35,028 nucleotides of DNA from an uncultured Bacillota bacterium (lineage in GTDB: Bacteria; Bacillota; Dehalobacteriia; UBA7702). Within the stretch, counting starts at the first letter, position 1; every line of letters starts with the position of its first letter. The position numbers were made by a program, and so were the translations under genes. Below the pieces are notes generated by a model that was not told where the DNA came from, made no database searches, and worked only from the letters and a program-made list of their open reading frames with translations. Below, piece by piece: positions 7,890-19,000 of the stretch. Where the stretch lies: contig CAKUYE010000021.1 of assembly GCA_934702375.1 (NCBI GenBank), positions 1 through 35,028 of the forward strand. The letters are read 5' to 3'.

Positions 7890-8133
7890 AATTGGCAATG
7901 AAGGAGAAAGTAGCCAAAGGATAGCCCCCAGAGAGAGACCGTCATCGGCTGTAAGCGGTCTTGGTGATGCTTTTGTGCGAAGTGCGCTCCGGAGCTTTTT
8001 GTCTGATAGATTTCTTTAGGACAGAACGTCTTACCTGCGTTAAGGGTTTTGAGTGCGGCCGGAGCATACCCGGCTTGCAATCAGAGTGGAACCACGGCCT
8101 ACCCGTCTCTGAACGGGCAGGCTTTATTTTTTT
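7890..8133 (+). promoter_or_regulatory. T-box leader (tRNA-Cys-sensing) for cysE-cysS
   Basis: The conserved T-box AGAGTGGAACCACGG is at 8083-8097. It overlaps the 5' arm of a terminator: GCCTACCCGT (8097-8106) pairs with ACGGGCAGGC (8113-8122), followed by a T-rich tract. The Stem I region (about 7930-8030) contains TGC triplets (7968, 7976, 7983) that can serve as the cysteine specifier; I cannot decide which without folding. Uncharged tRNA-Cys would stabilise the antiterminator and switch on cysteine synthesis and charging genes. Confidence 0.88.
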
Positions 8134-8145
8134 AGGAGGAATGGT

Positions 8146-8811
8146 ATGTTATTTAAAAGAGCAAGACGGGATATCTCCGCAATTATGGATCGTGACCCTG
8201 CGGCGACCTCCCGATTGATGGTCTTTTTTTGCAGCCCCGGTCTTCATGCGATCTGGGGGCATCGTCAAGCCCATTGGTTTTTCAACCATGGCATGAAGGG
8301 CTTTGCCCGGTTCATCGCTCATCTCAATCGTTTTTTTACCGGCGTGGAGATTCACCCCGGCGCTAAGATCTCCGATGGTTTTTTTATTGACCATGGCATG
8401 GGGATCGTTATCGGCGAAACAACGGAGATCGGTGAAAATGTTACCCTTTACAAAGGGGTGGTTCTTGGCGGTACCGGCAAGGAGCAGGGAAAGCGCCATC
8501 CTACCATCGGTCACAATGTGGTGATCAGCTCCAATGCCATTGTGCTTGGCTCCATCACCATTGGCAATAATGTTAAGATCGGCGCCGGCAGCGTCGTGCT
8601 GAAGGATGTCCCGGATAACTGCACCGTTGTAGGTGTTCCCGGTCGTATCGTTGTAAAAGACGGCGAACGTGTCAACGCCGGCAGCGAGGTGGAGGACGGC
8701 AAGTTTAACGATCCTGTAGCCGATGCCATCGACGCTTTGACCGCCAGAGTGGAAGCCCTGGAAACCGAATTGAAAAAGGAGAAGGAAAATCATGGCCATC
8801 CGAGTGTATAA
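8146..8811 (+). CDS. cysE: Serine O-acetyltransferase CysE
   Basis: Acetylates L-serine with acetyl-CoA to O-acetylserine, the first committed step of cysteine synthesis in the cytoplasm. 221 residues: helical N-terminal part (1-65), then a left-handed beta-helix of hexapeptide repeats (about 65-165) with the catalytic-site segments IDHGMGIVIGETTEIG and KRHPTIGHNVV and the closing loop VVGVPGRIV. A charged C-terminal tail of about 40 residues follows. The length fits the short SAT type of Bacillota. Start ATG has AGGAGG at 8134-8139. The end overlaps cysS by 20 bases, so translation is probably coupled. Controlled by the cysteine T-box. Confidence 0.95.
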   Translation: MLFKRARRDISAIMDRDPAATSRLMVFFCSPGLHAIWGHRQAHWFFNHGMKGFARFIAHLNRFFTGVEIHPGAKISDGFFIDHGMGIVIGETTEIGENVTLYKGVVLGGTGKEQGKRHPTIGHNVVISSNAIVLGSITIGNNVKIGAGSVVLKDVPDNCTVVGVPGRIVVKDGERVNAGSEVEDGKFNDPVADAIDALTARVEALETELKKEKENHGHPSV

Positions 8812-10243
8812 TACACTGCATAACAAGAAAGAAGAGTTTGTTCCCGTAGAAGAAGGTAAGGTCAAAATGTACGTTTGCGGCCCTACCACCTACAACTATA
8901 TTCATTTGGGCAATGCCCGCCCCATCGTGGCCTTTGATGTGGTGCGCCGTTACTTTGGCTATCGCGGTTACGATGTGACTTATATCCAGAACTTTACCGA
9001 CGTTGATGACAAGATCATCAAACGCGCCAATGAAGAAGGCATGGACCCCAAGGATCTTGCCAATAAATACATTGAAGCCTACTTTGAGGATTCCGGCCGT
9101 CTTGGCGTGCAAAAGGCAACGGTGCATCCTCGTGTTACCGATCATATGGATGATATTATTGCCATGGTGCAAAAAATCATTGACAACGGCTACGGCTATG
9201 AAGTCAACGGCGATGTTTATTTTGAAGTACGTAAATTCAAACCCTACGGCAAGCTTTCCGGTCGTTCCATTGACGAAATGCAGTCCGGCGCCAGAATCGC
9301 TGTGGGGGAACAGAAAAAGGATCCCCTGGATTTTGCCCTTTGGAAAGCGGCAAAGCCCGGCGAACCTTACTGGGAATCTCCCTGGGGCAAAGGCCGCCCC
9401 GGCTGGCATATTGAATGCTCCGCCATGTCGAAAAAATATCTCGGCGATACCTTTGATATCCACGGCGGCGGCGCAGATCTGATCTTCCCGCACCATGAAA
9501 ATGAAATTGCCCAGTCCGAAGGCTGCAACGGCTGCGAATCGGTCCACTACTGGCTCCACAACGGCTTTATTACTATCAATTCGGAAAAAATGTCCAAATC
9601 TCTCGGGAATTTCTTCCTGCTCAGAGACATTCTCGATAAATTCCCCGGCCCGGTGGTTCGCTTCTATTTGATGTCTACCCATTACAGAAGCCCTCTGGAT
9701 TTTGACGATCAAAAGCTGGCGGCGGCAGAAAAATCTTTGAACCGCATCCACAATACTTATCGCACCGTTGGCGAAAAGATCGCTTTGGTAGAAAAGAACG
9801 GCGGTACCGATGATGGCCGCGGCGCAAAGCTTGCCGCTATTTGCGAAGAAGCCCGGACCAAAGTGGTGGAAGCCATGGATGATGATTTTAACACCTCTCT
9901 GGCTCTGGCTGCCCTTTTTGATGTCTGCAAAGAAGTAAATACCATGGTCAACGATAAGGATTTCAGCGGCGATGCCGCTACCGTTGCCGGCCTCAAGGCT
10001 GTGCAGGCCTTCTTTGAAGAAATGAATACGATTTTCGATGTCATCGTACCCAAAGCCGAAGAGGAAGCTGCCGACGACGGCCTTGCCCACGACCTGATGG
10101 AAATGGTGATGACTCTTCGCGCCAATGCCCGTAAAAACAAGGATTGGGGCACCGCAGACTTTATTCGTGACGAACTGAAAAAGCTGGGAATCGTGATTAA
10201 AGATACTCCCGATGGTTCTACCTGGGAAAAAGAGGAACGCTAA
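8792..10243 (+). CDS. cysS: Cysteinyl-tRNA synthetase
   Basis: Class I synthetase charging tRNA-Cys in the cytoplasm; 483 residues, normal for the family. HIGH-type motif is HLGNAR (about residues 37-42), zinc ligands are the first CGP motif and the HGGGADLIFPHHENEIAQ region, and the KMSKS loop is present as KMSKSLGN. The C-terminal anticodon-binding helical domain is complete. The start ATG lies inside the end of cysE with AAGGAGAAGG upstream. Stop overlaps the mrnC start by one base (TAATG). Confidence 0.97.
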   Translation: MAIRVYNTLHNKKEEFVPVEEGKVKMYVCGPTTYNYIHLGNARPIVAFDVVRRYFGYRGYDVTYIQNFTDVDDKIIKRANEEGMDPKDLANKYIEAYFEDSGRLGVQKATVHPRVTDHMDDIIAMVQKIIDNGYGYEVNGDVYFEVRKFKPYGKLSGRSIDEMQSGARIAVGEQKKDPLDFALWKAAKPGEPYWESPWGKGRPGWHIECSAMSKKYLGDTFDIHGGGADLIFPHHENEIAQSEGCNGCESVHYWLHNGFITINSEKMSKSLGNFFLLRDILDKFPGPVVRFYLMSTHYRSPLDFDDQKLAAAEKSLNRIHNTYRTVGEKIALVEKNGGTDDGRGAKLAAICEEARTKVVEAMDDDFNTSLALAALFDVCKEVNTMVNDKDFSGDAATVAGLKAVQAFFEEMNTIFDVIVPKAEEEAADDGLAHDLMEMVMTLRANARKNKDWGTADFIRDELKKLGIVIKDTPDGSTWEKEER

Positions 10244-10659
10244 TGGAAAAAATGACCTGGTTGGAGTCGGTAAATTTGCCGGCTCTGACCCTGGCTTATA
10301 TCGGGGACGGTGTGTACGAACTGGCAATCCGCCGTTACCTTTTGACCAAAGGGCTGCGTAAAGCCGAGGAAATGCATCGCACTGCCGTAGGCTATGTGAA
10401 AGCAACCTTCCAAAGCCGCTTTTATCGGGAGCTGGCGGAAACCCTCCCCGAAGCAGAGCTGGCAGTGTTGAAACGAGGGCGCAATGCAAAATCCGGACAT
10501 CAACCCAAAAGCAGTGGCGTGGCGGAATATCACAACGCTACCGGTGTGGAAGCGGTTTTCGGCGCATTGTGGCTTGCCGGTGAAACGGAGCGGCTGGATG
10601 CCCTGTTTCAGCAGCTCTATGCCTTTATCGAAAGAGAAGGGGAGACAAAAAATGAATGA
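10243..10659 (+). CDS. mrnC: Mini-ribonuclease III
   Basis: 138-residue RNase III-like protein lacking the dsRNA-binding domain, as expected for Mini-III, which matures 23S rRNA in Bacillota. The catalytic motif YIGDGVYEL (about 19-27) carries the conserved Asp and Glu, and the second acidic site lies in TGVEAVFGALWLAG near residues 101-114. Basic motif GRNAKSGHQPKS is between. Coupled to cysS by a one-base overlap and to rlmB by an eight-base overlap. Confidence 0.93.
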   Translation: MEKMTWLESVNLPALTLAYIGDGVYELAIRRYLLTKGLRKAEEMHRTAVGYVKATFQSRFYRELAETLPEAELAVLKRGRNAKSGHQPKSSGVAEYHNATGVEAVFGALWLAGETERLDALFQQLYAFIEREGETKNE

Positions 10660-11383
10660 ATACATTCCCGGCCGCAACGGTGTGGCCGAAGCTTTAAAGG
10701 CCGGCCGCAGTATCGTAAAATTGTACGTTGCCGAAGGCCGTACCGAAGGCTCTTTAAAGGAGATCCTTGCCAAAGCCAAGGAGCAGGGAGTTCCTTTGCG
10801 CAGAGTCAACCGAAAGAAATTGGATGAATTGTACAACGGCAATCATCAGGGTGTTATTGCCGAGGTCGCCGCTTACGCCTATGCCGATATTGATGATATG
10901 CTGGCCGCCGCAGCAAGCCGAGGAGAAGATCCTTTTTTACTGATGCTTTCGGAAATCGAAAGCCCTCATAATCTTGGGGCCATTATGCGTACGGCGGAAA
11001 TCGCCGGTGTCCATGGCATCATTATTCCTAAAGATAACAGCGTCGGGCTTAACGCTACCGTAGCAAAAATTGCCTGCGGCGCTGCGGAATATTTACCCGT
11101 GGCCCGGGTGGCAAATCTTGTTCAGACGGCAAAAGACCTCCAGCAAAAGGGGCTTTGGGTTTATGGTGCCGATATGGAAGGCACCGAGCTGTGGCAGCAG
11201 GATATGAAAGGGCCGATTCTGTTGGTGATCGGCGGGGAAGATAAAGGGATTCCCCGGCTGCTGCTGAAAAATTGCGATTTTAAAGTGACCATTCCCATGG
11301 CAGGGCATATTTCCTCTTTGAATGCCTCGGTAGCCGCCGGGATCATGGTTTACGAGGTGGTGCGCCAGCGGCGCAAAGGCTGA
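10652..11383 (+). CDS. rlmB: 23S rRNA 2'-O-methyltransferase RlmB (SpoU family)
   Basis: 243 residues. Methylates the ribose of a conserved guanosine in 23S rRNA (G2251 in E. coli numbering) with SAM. N-terminal RNA-binding substrate domain (1-75, starting YIPGRNGVAEALKAG) and C-terminal SPOUT knot domain with the three motifs NLGAIMRTAE, LVIGGEDKGIP and SLNASVAAGIMVYEV. The ATG at 10652 is preferred over upstream in-frame codons because GGGGAG precedes it and family members begin at this point. Last gene of the cys operon. Confidence 0.94.
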   Translation: MNEYIPGRNGVAEALKAGRSIVKLYVAEGRTEGSLKEILAKAKEQGVPLRRVNRKKLDELYNGNHQGVIAEVAAYAYADIDDMLAAAASRGEDPFLLMLSEIESPHNLGAIMRTAEIAGVHGIIIPKDNSVGLNATVAKIACGAAEYLPVARVANLVQTAKDLQQKGLWVYGADMEGTELWQQDMKGPILLVIGGEDKGIPRLLLKNCDFKVTIPMAGHISSLNASVAAGIMVYEVVRQRRKG

Positions 11384-11449
11384 GCGTTGTACCGCCTTGG
11401 CATGGATTTGAGATCTTTTTTGTGCAAAAAGAAAAAATACCCGGATTTC

Positions 11450-11478
11450 TTGCTAAAAAAAGAAATTTGGGGTATGAT
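11450..11478 (+). promoter_or_regulatory. Promoter upstream of the DegV gene
   Basis: TTGCTA (11450-11455), 17-base spacer, TATGAT (11473-11478). Confidence 0.65.
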
Positions 11479-11495
11479 AAATAGAGAGATCTATG

Positions 11496-11550
11496 AAAGC
11501 TGTTAAAAGATGCGTGATGTATGCTTTTAACAGCTTTTGTTTCTATTTTT
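11496..11550 (+). terminator. Hairpin with T-rich tail between promoter and DegV gene
   Basis: AAAGCTGTTAAAAG (11496-11509) pairs perfectly with CTTTTAACAGCTTT (11524-11537), then TGTTTCTATTTTT. It could terminate transcripts of the rlmB operon, but because the promoter at 11450 lies upstream of it, it may also attenuate the DegV transcript. Confidence 0.65.
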
Positions 11551-11577
11551 AAAAATGATCCGGAAAGGAGCTTCCCA

Positions 11578-12453
11578 ATGAAAAAATTTCAAGTTTTGAC
11601 GGATTCCGGATGCGATCTGCCCATGGAAAAATGTGAGGAGCGGGGGATTCTACCTTTGCAGCTATGGTACGAAATTGACGAAGAACGTTTCCCCGATACC
11701 ATGAAGCATGAGGATTGCCACCGCTTTTATGAAATGATGCGGGAGGGAAAGATCCCCCGTACCAGTCAGGTGACGCCTCAGGAATATTATGCTTTTTGGC
11801 AGGCCTGCTATGAAAAGAACCCATTGCCCATGGTGCATATCAGCCTTGGCAGCGGTATCTCCGGAACTTATGCCAACGGCGTAGTGGCCCGAGAGCAGTT
11901 TCTTGCCGATCATCCCGATGCCGAGATTTGTCTTGTCGATTCGACATTAGCTTCGGTGGGTTATGGTATGCTGGCTCTGGATGCCGCAGATATGCGGGAT
12001 CAGGGGGTTACGGCGGCGGAATGTGCCGCGAAGCTGGATGAAATTAAGCCCACCGTCAATACATATTATACCACCGGGGATCTGACCTATCTCTACCGCA
12101 GCGGCCGAGTGAGCCGCACCGGCATGACCATTGCCCATGCTCTAAATATTTGGCCTATCCTCAATCTGGATCTCGATGGTCATCTCATCGTTCAAGAAAA
12201 AATGAAGGGGAAAAAGCGCACTGTTCGCCGGATCCATAAGATCGTTGAGGAGCTTTCCCTTCATCCCGAAGAGCAGACCTTGTTTATCTGCCACTCGGAT
12301 ATTCCCGAGGAAGCCCGGGAATTTGGCGAAGGCTTAAAGGAAGCCTTTGGCTTCAAAGATGTGTACTATACCTATATCGGCCCCACCATCGGCGCCCATG
12401 CCGGTCCGGGGCTGATGGCAGCCTTTTTCAAAGGAAAGAGCCGTGTGAATTAG
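11578..12453 (+). CDS. DegV family fatty-acid-binding protein
   Basis: 291 residues. DegV proteins bind a fatty acid and in many Bacillota feed exogenous fatty acids to the FakA kinase as FakB; a FakB role here is inference because no fakA gene is in the window. Family motifs are visible: TDSGCDLP at the N-terminus, TSQVTPQEY, ISLGSGISGTY, SGRVSRTG, and the C-terminal GPTIGAHAGPG that closes the lipid pocket. The ATG at 11578 has GGAAAGGAG upstream. It ends with TAG, the only full-length gene in the window to do so; if read as pyrrolysine, the protein would gain only about seven residues before TGA. Confidence 0.9.
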   Translation: MKKFQVLTDSGCDLPMEKCEERGILPLQLWYEIDEERFPDTMKHEDCHRFYEMMREGKIPRTSQVTPQEYYAFWQACYEKNPLPMVHISLGSGISGTYANGVVAREQFLADHPDAEICLVDSTLASVGYGMLALDAADMRDQGVTAAECAAKLDEIKPTVNTYYTTGDLTYLYRSGRVSRTGMTIAHALNIWPILNLDLDGHLIVQEKMKGKKRTVRRIHKIVEELSLHPEEQTLFICHSDIPEEAREFGEGLKEAFGFKDVYYTYIGPTIGAHAGPGLMAAFFKGKSRVN

Positions 12454-12496
12454 GGAAATATGGATATGTTGATTTGATAGAATCGTGCAAAAGGAA

Positions 12497-12530
12497 CGAG
12501 GACCCATATTTTCGGGTTCTCGCTTTATTT
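12497..12530 (+). terminator. Terminator of the DegV gene
   Basis: CGAGGACCC (12497-12505) pairs with GGGTTCTCG (12514-12522), followed by CTTTATTT. Confidence 0.7.
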
Positions 12531-12607
12531 CGGAGTATAGGATAATTTTTTGAGTTTTATCAATAAAAGTGATAACAAAAAGGTTGATATTTCGCAAGGA
12601 TACGTCC

Positions 12608-12636
12608 TTGAAGAAAAAGGCAGAGGTTATTATAAT
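12608..12636 (+). promoter_or_regulatory. Promoter of the riboswitch-controlled SLH gene
   Basis: TTGAAG (12608-12613), 17-base spacer, TATAAT (12631-12636). It places the start of RNA about 10 bases before the aptamer. Confidence 0.85.
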
Positions 12637-12651
12637 TAGTGCGATAAGTAC

Positions 12652-12879
12652 AAATTGTGAGTGTCCCGAAGGTATTTCCTTCGGAAAACGGAATCCGGTG
12701 AGAGACCGGAGCTTTGCCGGAACTGTATGCTATGAAGCCTGCGGTCGTTGTGTTTGCACCGCCATTGGAAGGATCTGAGAAGGCAGATCGCAGAAACGGG
12801 GATGTTCCCCCTAGTAGATAAGCCAGGAGACGTTGTTTCACAATTTATACGCCGGACGTAGCATCCTGCGTATTTTTTT
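12652..12879 (+). promoter_or_regulatory. Cobalamin riboswitch (aptamer plus terminator)
   Basis: P1 closes perfectly: AAATTGTGA (12652-12660) with TCACAATTT (12838-12846). Inside lie the conserved core GGAATCCGGTGAGAGACCGG (from 12688), CCGGAACTGT, GAAGCC and the B12 box AAGCCAGGAGAC (12820-12831). Right after P1, ATACGC.GGA (12847-12856) pairs with TCC.GCGTAT (12864-12873), followed by seven T. The loop of this terminator, CGTAGCA (12857-12863), is complementary, with one G-U pair, to TGCTATG at 12728-12734, as expected for the L5-L13 kissing interaction. Binding of cobalamin should terminate transcription. Confidence 0.93.
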
Positions 12880-12893
12880 AGTGCAATAAAAAC

Positions 12894-12931
12894 GGATTGC
12901 AACATGATGTGTTGTGATCCTTTTTTTATTT
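12894..12931 (+). terminator. Second, tandem terminator after the riboswitch
   Basis: GGATTGCAAC (12894-12903) pairs with GTTGTGATCC (12911-12920) with one mismatch, followed by seven T and further T-rich sequence. It lies downstream of the riboswitch terminator and 80 bases before the start codon, so transcripts must pass two hairpins. Confidence 0.75.
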
Positions 12932-13009
12932 TTCGGGCATGCTGTTGGGAAAATGATCCGCAGTTGCGGTTTATGTTATATAAAATATTTAAAGGAAAGA
13001 GGAATACTC

Positions 13010-16000
13010 ATGAAAAAAAGAATGCTCAGCTTTTTTCTGATGCTTGCGCTGATGATCGGTGTGCTGTCCGGAACCGTATTTGCAGAAAACGGTACCGGCG
13101 GAACGACGGTCAGCGAAGAGAACAGCTGCAAAATCGTAACCAATGACAAAACAACTTCGGTTCGGCGTCCCTTTATTTCACAATGTGTTGTGAAAGGGCC
13201 AAAGGTGCTTGCCTATCGAATTATTGGCAATACTGCCAATGCCGCCGATACCCAGACCTGGAATGTCACTTTGGCAAAGGATACGGACCTGACGGCATCC
13301 ATTGCTTATGATGTTGTTATTTCCAATCGAAGCTCCGCCATGGCAAAATATTCTGCCATTGTTTTTAACGGAGGCAATCCGGAAACCGTGGAAACGGTAG
13401 CAACCTCCACCTTCGGCAAATCCTTCTCTGCGGTTCCTGAGTGGAAGGATGGCAAAGCAACGGTTACGTTTCGTTCGCAGTACTCAATGAATCCTCAGGC
13501 TAACGATGGCTGTAACTATATTTTAAATTATACCCTTGATGACGGGATTAATGATGCGCCGACCTTTGACGGTGATAAATCCATCGATGTGCGCTTGAAG
13601 GAAGGAAAATCCTATTCTTTGAATCTGAACGAAACGTTCTATGATGTCGATAGTATGGGGCTTACCTATAAAGTATCTGTAAACGGTGCCGAAGCCGTGA
13701 CTACCGATGCAAATTACGTTTATACCCCCAAAGAATCGGGAAAGACAGTCTTTGTGTTTACCGCCACTGACGATCAGGGCAAAACCTCGGAACCTCTCAC
13801 GGTAAATCTTACCGTTGCCCCCAATGCCGCACCGGCACTGGTGAAGGATACTGTCGGTACTGCTGAAGCATACCGTGGAATTCCCTATTCTTTAGATCTG
13901 ACCAAAGTATTTACCGATATTGACGATACGACTTTGACCTATAGCTATACCCTTAACGGCGAAAATAAAGGAGCCGCGAAAGCAAATTTCAGCTATACGC
14001 CGAATAAGGTTGGCACCGATACCTTTGTCTTTAAAGCAAAAGATCCCGATGGTGCGGAATCTCCGGAATATACCTTGACATTGACTGTGAATGAAAATCC
14101 TGCACCTACCCTGAAGGAAGGCATAAATGCCGAGGATACGGCTACGGTAAAACAGTATTCTGCCTGGAGCATTAACCTTGCAAATATCTTTACCGACAAT
14201 GCCGGCGATTCCTTAACGTATTCTGTAGCCATTGGTGATAATGATTTTACCTCGGCAAGCTCATCTTATCGTTATACTCCCGATACCGACGGCGAAATGG
14301 TATTTAAATTCCGAGCCAAAGATAAGGTTGGTAATTTCTCTCCGACTTATACGGTGAAGTTAACGGTCACTTTTGTTCCAAGAGGTAATGTTAACACCAA
14401 TTGCGCAGCCAAGGAAGGCATTACTACGGATGCCTGGCTTTCTCAAATCACGGTTACCGGTGCAGCTATCAATGGCTACAAATGGAGTGTTGATGCCGGA
14501 CACGAAGAATCTGCCGATAACCTCCATGTGGCCTATATTCGCTTATCTGCGGATACTCCTGCTGATGCCGTAATTGATCTTAATTACGCCTTGGGTGGGA
14601 ATAAGAATATGGGAGAAATGGTCCCGAAATCCAAAACGGCCCAGGTGCAGCTGGAAAATGGCAAAGCCGTTACCACGGTCAAAACCGTTTCCGGAGATGA
14701 TAAACTTACCCGCAACTATACTTTGAACTTTACCAACCAGGCAAATGCTATCCCGGCAGCAGACCCCGCTGTTGGCACCGCATCCCTTATGGTTGGCGAT
14801 ACCTATCATCTGGATCTTTCCACCGTCTTTACCGACGGCAACGATGATCCTTTAACGTATACCGTATCGGTTAACGGTAAAGATGCCGAAAAAACCGATG
14901 TTATTTTCAATCAGCAGATACTTACTGCCGGAAAGCACGTATTTGTCTTTACTGCTACCGATGTATGGGGTGCTTCTGCAACGTATACCGTTACGGTGAC
15001 TGCGGAAAATTCCAAAGAAACTTATGATGTAACGGTAAACGTTCCCAAGGGCATCACGCCGACCTTCTATTATTCTGATGATGCGGTGGAAGGTACTGAG
15101 CTGACCGCAACGGCTGCCGAGAATGTCTATACCGTAAAAATTCCGAAGAACCTTAAGACCCTCACCTGGCGGGCCGATGGTATGGGCATGAGTGCCGCCG
15201 TCTCGGAAAATGCATCCCTTACTCTGGTACAAACCACATTTGTTGTAAAAGTCGGCGATGATACCGATAAAAATGCTTCAGTTGCGGTGCTGTATGGAAA
15301 TGATATCGCGGCTGTAGGCAAAAATAATAGCTTCCTCCTTTTGAACAGTGAAAAGTATCATTATATTGCTACTCCCGACAAGGAGCTTTTGGATAACTAT
15401 GAAGTCACAGAGTTTACCGATCAAACGGCTGATTCCGGTGAAAAGATTTTGAACCTGAATTCCAAAGCGATCCCAATTACCGTTCCCAACGGCGCAACGG
15501 TTCAGGTTAGAGAAGCTTCAAAGACTCAGAGTGTCGAATATGATGATATCGCTTCGGTAAAGGCGCAAAACAAGGTCAATGAGGATGGCACCCAAACCGA
15601 TTATTTCCATCTGAAAAACGGCACGGTTTACGAATATCGGGTCAGCAAAGGAAATCTTCCTACCTATGTAGCGACTTTCACCAAAGATGAAAATACTGCG
15701 ATTACCGTGACCGATGAGCAGCTCAGTGCCGGCGGTTATACAAAAACGACCGTAAAACATGATCTGGCAACCTACAAAAATCCCGGTTCTTTGGATTCTG
15801 CCAATATTGCCGACCTTTATCTGAATGTAAATGCCCAGGGCTATATGAAAATGGAACCGGGCAGCACTTCTCAACTGCGGGCAGCCAGAGCCTGGTGGGC
15901 AACGAGCGGCGGCGGCTGGATTCTGTCGAATCCGTATTATTTTGTAGAACCGGATTTCCATTATACCGTTGTGGGGTTAGACGGTCAGCCGAATCAGGAT

Positions 16001-19000
16001 GTTGTTTCCGTTGATGAAAAAGGGTTGATCTCGGCCAAAGGCAAAGGCACTGCCATTGTCCTTGTCACCTACGATGCAATGAATGTCAACCATGAAGCAA
16101 ATCTGTATGCTTCCTGTGAAAAACCGGATCCCAATGGCTTTTATGGCGCGATCTGGCCGGAAAACACCGGGGTATTTGTTGTTTCTGTCGGTCAGGAAAA
16201 CAGCGGTATTACCACCGGTATGAACATCAATGAAAAGAAATCCTTAAAGGATAAAACCGCTGGTACTGCTCTGGATGCAGAAATGGACGTCATTTATTTC
16301 GTTGGTGATCAAGGGGAATATACCTTTACTCCCGGTACCAAAGGTGTTTTGGTATCGGTCGCAAACCCTGTGATTACGAATGGTATCATGAGCTTTAAAG
16401 GTTTTGGAGAGGCTCTGACGGAAAATGCCGACGGAAGTTATTCGGTGCCTTTGGCCAACGGCCGCAACATTGTAAAAATAGAAAAGGACGGTAAAGCCGA
16501 ATATCAGGTTATTACTGCAAAAAGTGTAAGTGTTAAGGTCAACGGCAAGCCTTTAAGCGAAGCCGTTGTATCTCCCGGGGATAAAGTGTCGGTAGAATTT
16601 GACACTCTTTATAACCCTGTAAACCGTATGGCGCTATATAACACCGATGCCGCGGTGGTCTATAGCAATGTCAGCGGCCATAAAGACAAGACCGCCGGCA
16701 ATGAGCGCGGCAGTATCGGCTATTACTTCTATGGCGCGACTCCTGCCAAGCAGACGGTGGCGAACTTTAATGAATTGAGCGACGACGGTTCCGAATATCA
16801 GAATAATACCGTAAAACTTGGCGCGGCTCTCACCGTACCTGATGATTTTGAAGAACCCTATTTCACTTTATCCGATGGTGCTTTCAATGTCGGTGGCTTC
16901 TCCCGCTATAAGATGGGGGATCATCGTACGGTGATGGGAACCGAGCCTTCCGGCAGCGGTTTGGCAAACAATATTTCCTCGTTCTTTGGTCAGATGCCGG
17001 ATATCTCCATTCCCACCGCAACCGTTGACAGCATTCGTGTTACAACGATGCCGAAGAAAACGGAATATGCCATCGGCGATGTTTTTGATCCTACCGGTAT
17101 GATTGTTACTGCAACCTACCGCAACAGCGCCGGAACCTTCACCAAGGAAATCAGTGATTATAGTTGTGATGCGGTTGCCTTCACCGATTCCGGCGATAAG
17201 GAAATTACTGTCAGCTACCGTTATCAGGGAACTGTAAAAACCACGGTGATCCGCGTTCATGTTGCAGAGCTTGAGGTTACAAAAATTGCAGTAACCACCA
17301 TGCCTGCAAAAACCGTATATAAAGTTGGTGAAGCTTTTGATCCTACGGGTATGGTTGTAACCGCAACCTACAACGACAATTCCACAAAAGCAGTGAATGG
17401 CTATCTTTGCACGCCGGAAGTGCTTGGCGCAAAGGACACAACGATCACTGTTACTTATGGCAGCAAATCCACAACGATTCCCATTACCATGAATTTGGTA
17501 AAAGGAATTTCCGTAAAAACGCTGCCGACAAAGACAGAATATTCCGCCGGTGAATACTTTGATCCCGCCGGTATGGTTGTAACTGTCGTTTATCAGGATA
17601 ACACTACGGCGGAAACCAAGGATTACACCTTTGCTCCCATGGGCAAGCTTACTACGGAAACTACCGAAGTGACGGTAAGCTATAGCGGTAGCGACGGTGT
17701 CGAAGGCATCTCTCCTGCATCCTTCCCTATTACCGTAATCGGCGGCTCGGAACCGGTGGAACCCGGCGCAATCACCGTTCGCATGTCCTTTATTGATAAA
17801 GGTCAGATCGTGAATGGTGCCGATGGTACGTTGCTTTACAATGCTCCTGTTATCGTAACGGATAACGATAACGATGGAAAATGCACCCTCGGCGAAGCCT
17901 TTTCCGCATTCCATAAAACCTATTATCGCGGCGGAATCAATGGCTATCGTGATAACGGCAACCTTGTAACGAATTTCTGGGGCAATGGCATCAGCGGATT
18001 ATCTTACGTTGTCAATAATAACTGGGTCAACGGCATTGCCGTAAAGATGGCCGATGGTGATCAGGCGGTTGCCTTTATCCATACCGATACCAGCAGCCGT
18101 TATTCGGATCTTTATACCTGGTTTGATCCGGACCGGTACGCCACCGAAGCCGGCGAAGAGCTTATCTTGAATGTGAACGGTTTGAACATTCTTGCTTCTT
18201 CGGACACCTATGTTCCCAAAGGGGCTCCGGTTGGTGCCACGGTATCCGTCTATGATGAAAAAGGTAATAAAGTTTCTGCATTGAGCACCGTTACCGATGA
18301 AAATGGTGCCTTCAAACTGAACTTTGCCGACTCCGGAACCTACATGGTAGAAGTCAGCGGCGTATGCAGCTATCGCCTTGGGGAACGTTCGGATATTACC
18401 GAAAACGCTCCGGTGGTTCCTTCCCGTTGCACCGTGGTGGTAAAGGAAAAAGACATTGAAAAAGAAAACTTGAAGGCTGCAAAGAATGTCATGGATCTGA
18501 TTGCAAAAATCGGCAATGTTGCAAAAGACAGCGGTGAAGCAATCGCTGCTGCTCGCAGCGGCTATGATCTGCTGACGGAAACGCAAAAGGAAATGGTTTC
18601 AAATTATGACGTTCTCACCGCAGCCGAAGCTGCCTATGCAGAGCTTATCCGTGTATCGGAAAATCCCTTCACCGATGTGAAGGAGGGTGATTATTTCTAT
18701 GATGCAATACTGTGGGCAGTGAAAGCGGATATTGCCAAAGGCACATCTGCAACGACCTTTGAACCGGCATGGATCTGCACTCGCGGTCAAATGGTAACCT
18801 TCCTTTACCGTGCTGCCGGTGAACCGGCGGTTACCGCAAAGGAATGTGTATTCACCGATGTTGCCGCCAACGCTTATTATTACAATGCGGTGCTCTGGGC
18901 TGTGGAAAAGGGTATCACCTACGGTGTGAGTGCTACGGAATTTGCCCCCGAGGAACCTGTTACCCGTGGGCAGGTTGTAACCTTCCTTTATCGCTATGCC

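Noticed and set aside
7961..8218. Small plus-strand frame of 85 codons in the leader of cysE
   Set aside because: It lies within the T-box RNA and runs into cysE in another frame.
8705..10489. 594-codon open frame on the minus strand opposite cysS
   Set aside because: A shadow of the codon bias of cysS and cysE; no ribosome site, no family resemblance.
12904..13146. Small frame of 80 codons at the start of the giant SLH gene
   Set aside because: It overlaps the second terminator and the signal-peptide region in another frame.
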